Source: Tolypothrix sp. PCC 7910
Lineage (GTDB): Bacteria; Cyanobacteriota; Cyanobacteriia; Cyanobacteriales; Nostocaceae
Length of the DNA stretch: 64,000 bases
Reading direction: 5' to 3'
Assembly (NCBI RefSeq): GCF_011769525.1
Contig: NZ_CP050440.1
Span: 3,349,501 to 3,413,500 of the forward strand
Positions 63,633 through 64,000 of this stretch are shown here, in pieces (the stretch's first letter is position 1; every line of letters starts with the position of its first letter). The position numbers were made by a program, and so were the translations under genes. The notes below the pieces were generated by a model that saw only the letters and a program-made list of their open reading frames with translations, ran no database searches and was not told the DNA's origin.

Positions 63633-64000
63633 ATGCAAATTATCTATTGGTTACTGATTGCAGTGATGGTTGTGGGTATTATCGGCGCTGTAGTTCCTGC
63701 CATCCCTGGAACCAGTTTAATATTAATTGCAATTATTATCTGGGGAGTTGTCAGCAGTTCCTTTGCAGCAATTAAAATACCGCTAATTGTCACAGTTATT
63801 GTGTTGCTTTTGAGTATTGGCGTAGATTTTTTAGCAGGCTATATAGGTGCAAAACAAGCCGGTGCTAGTAAGTGGGGACAAATAGGCGCATTTGTCGGGT
63901 TGCTTTTGGGATTCTTCGGATTATTACCAGCTTTACCCTTTGGCGGGCCGCTATTAGGTATTTTAATGGGGCCATTATTGGGCGCAATCATCGGTGAATA
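63633..64000 (+). CDS. DUF456 membrane protein (partial, cut by window end)
   Basis: The frame opens with ATG at 63633, six bases after the CCB gene stop, and stays open to the window edge for 122 codons. It reads MQIIYWLLIAVMVVGIIGAV and then VPAIPGTSLI, followed by several more hydrophobic helices and a GGPLLGILMGPLLGAIIGE motif. This is the DUF456 family, small integral membrane proteins of unknown function. The close spacing suggests an operon with rpaB and the CCB gene. Confidence 0.85.
   Translation, partial: MQIIYWLLIAVMVVGIIGAVVPAIPGTSLILIAIIIWGVVSSSFAAIKIPLIVTVIVLLLSIGVDFLAGYIGAKQAGASKWGQIGAFVGLLLGFFGLLPALPFGGPLLGILMGPLLGAIIGE

Overview
The window comes from a filamentous, heterocyst-forming cyanobacterium of the Nostocales. 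The evidence is a full-length hetR, an RGSGR-bearing patX, sasA, rpaB, a cytochrome b6f cofactor-assembly gene, a CRR7-type gene, frequent GCGATCGC (HIP1) octamers and many short tandem heptamer-type repeats between genes. No rRNA, phage, complete IS or CRISPR array was seen. All functions are assigned by reading the translations; no database search was possible.

Layout. (a) 1-11 kb is the heterocyst-pattern region: patX with a TCCGGA promoter element, an FAD oxidoreductase, a GNAT acetyltransferase, a zinc alcohol dehydrogenase, a PiT phosphate permease, a coiled-coil/EamA membrane protein, a 1.27 kb non-coding stretch, then hetR. (b) 11-18.5 kb holds a 1339-residue hybrid histidine kinase, a secreted cysteine-repeat protein, rpsD behind a highly structured leader, and moaA. 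(c) 19-25 kb holds an MlaE-type permease, a CrtI-like oxidoreductase, a 271-bp MITE-like element with a 7-bp direct repeat at its borders, two candidate non-coding RNAs, a hydrolase, a DUF4112 protein and a YihY-type membrane protein. (d) 25.5-36.5 kb holds small conserved cyanobacterial genes, a GGDEF response regulator, the clock kinase sasA, an exported protein, two glycosyltransferases and an SLH lipoprotein. (e) 36.8-44.3 kb holds a PEP-CTERM lipase, a class II aldolase, an M42 peptidase, tRNA-Thr(CGU), small conserved genes, a beta-helix/SLH surface protein and a DUF1400 protein.

(f) 44.4-51.3 kb is the translation/transcription operon on the minus strand, in transcription order rimP, nusA, rnpM/ylxR, infB, then a membrane protein. 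A hairpin followed by seven Ts lies directly before rimP and looks like an attenuator. (g) 51.6-60.3 kb is more accessory: two membrane or exported proteins, an SDH-type protease, two Uma2 genes, hicB with a 24-codon remnant of hicA, an AbrB-like antitoxin and a kinase/WD40 fusion. (h) 60.4-64 kb is conserved core: radA, rpaB, a CCB2/CCB4-type gene and a DUF456 gene cut by the window edge.

How the genes work together: the clearest functional pair is hetR and patX, an activator of heterocyst differentiation and a precursor of the RGSGR peptide that inhibits it, about 10 kb apart. The most interesting less-described items are the structured rpsD leader, the tandem RNA candidates at 22.0-22.6 kb, the rimP leader hairpin, the decayed HicBA module overlapping a Uma2 gene, and simple repeats that have entered or adjoin several reading frames.
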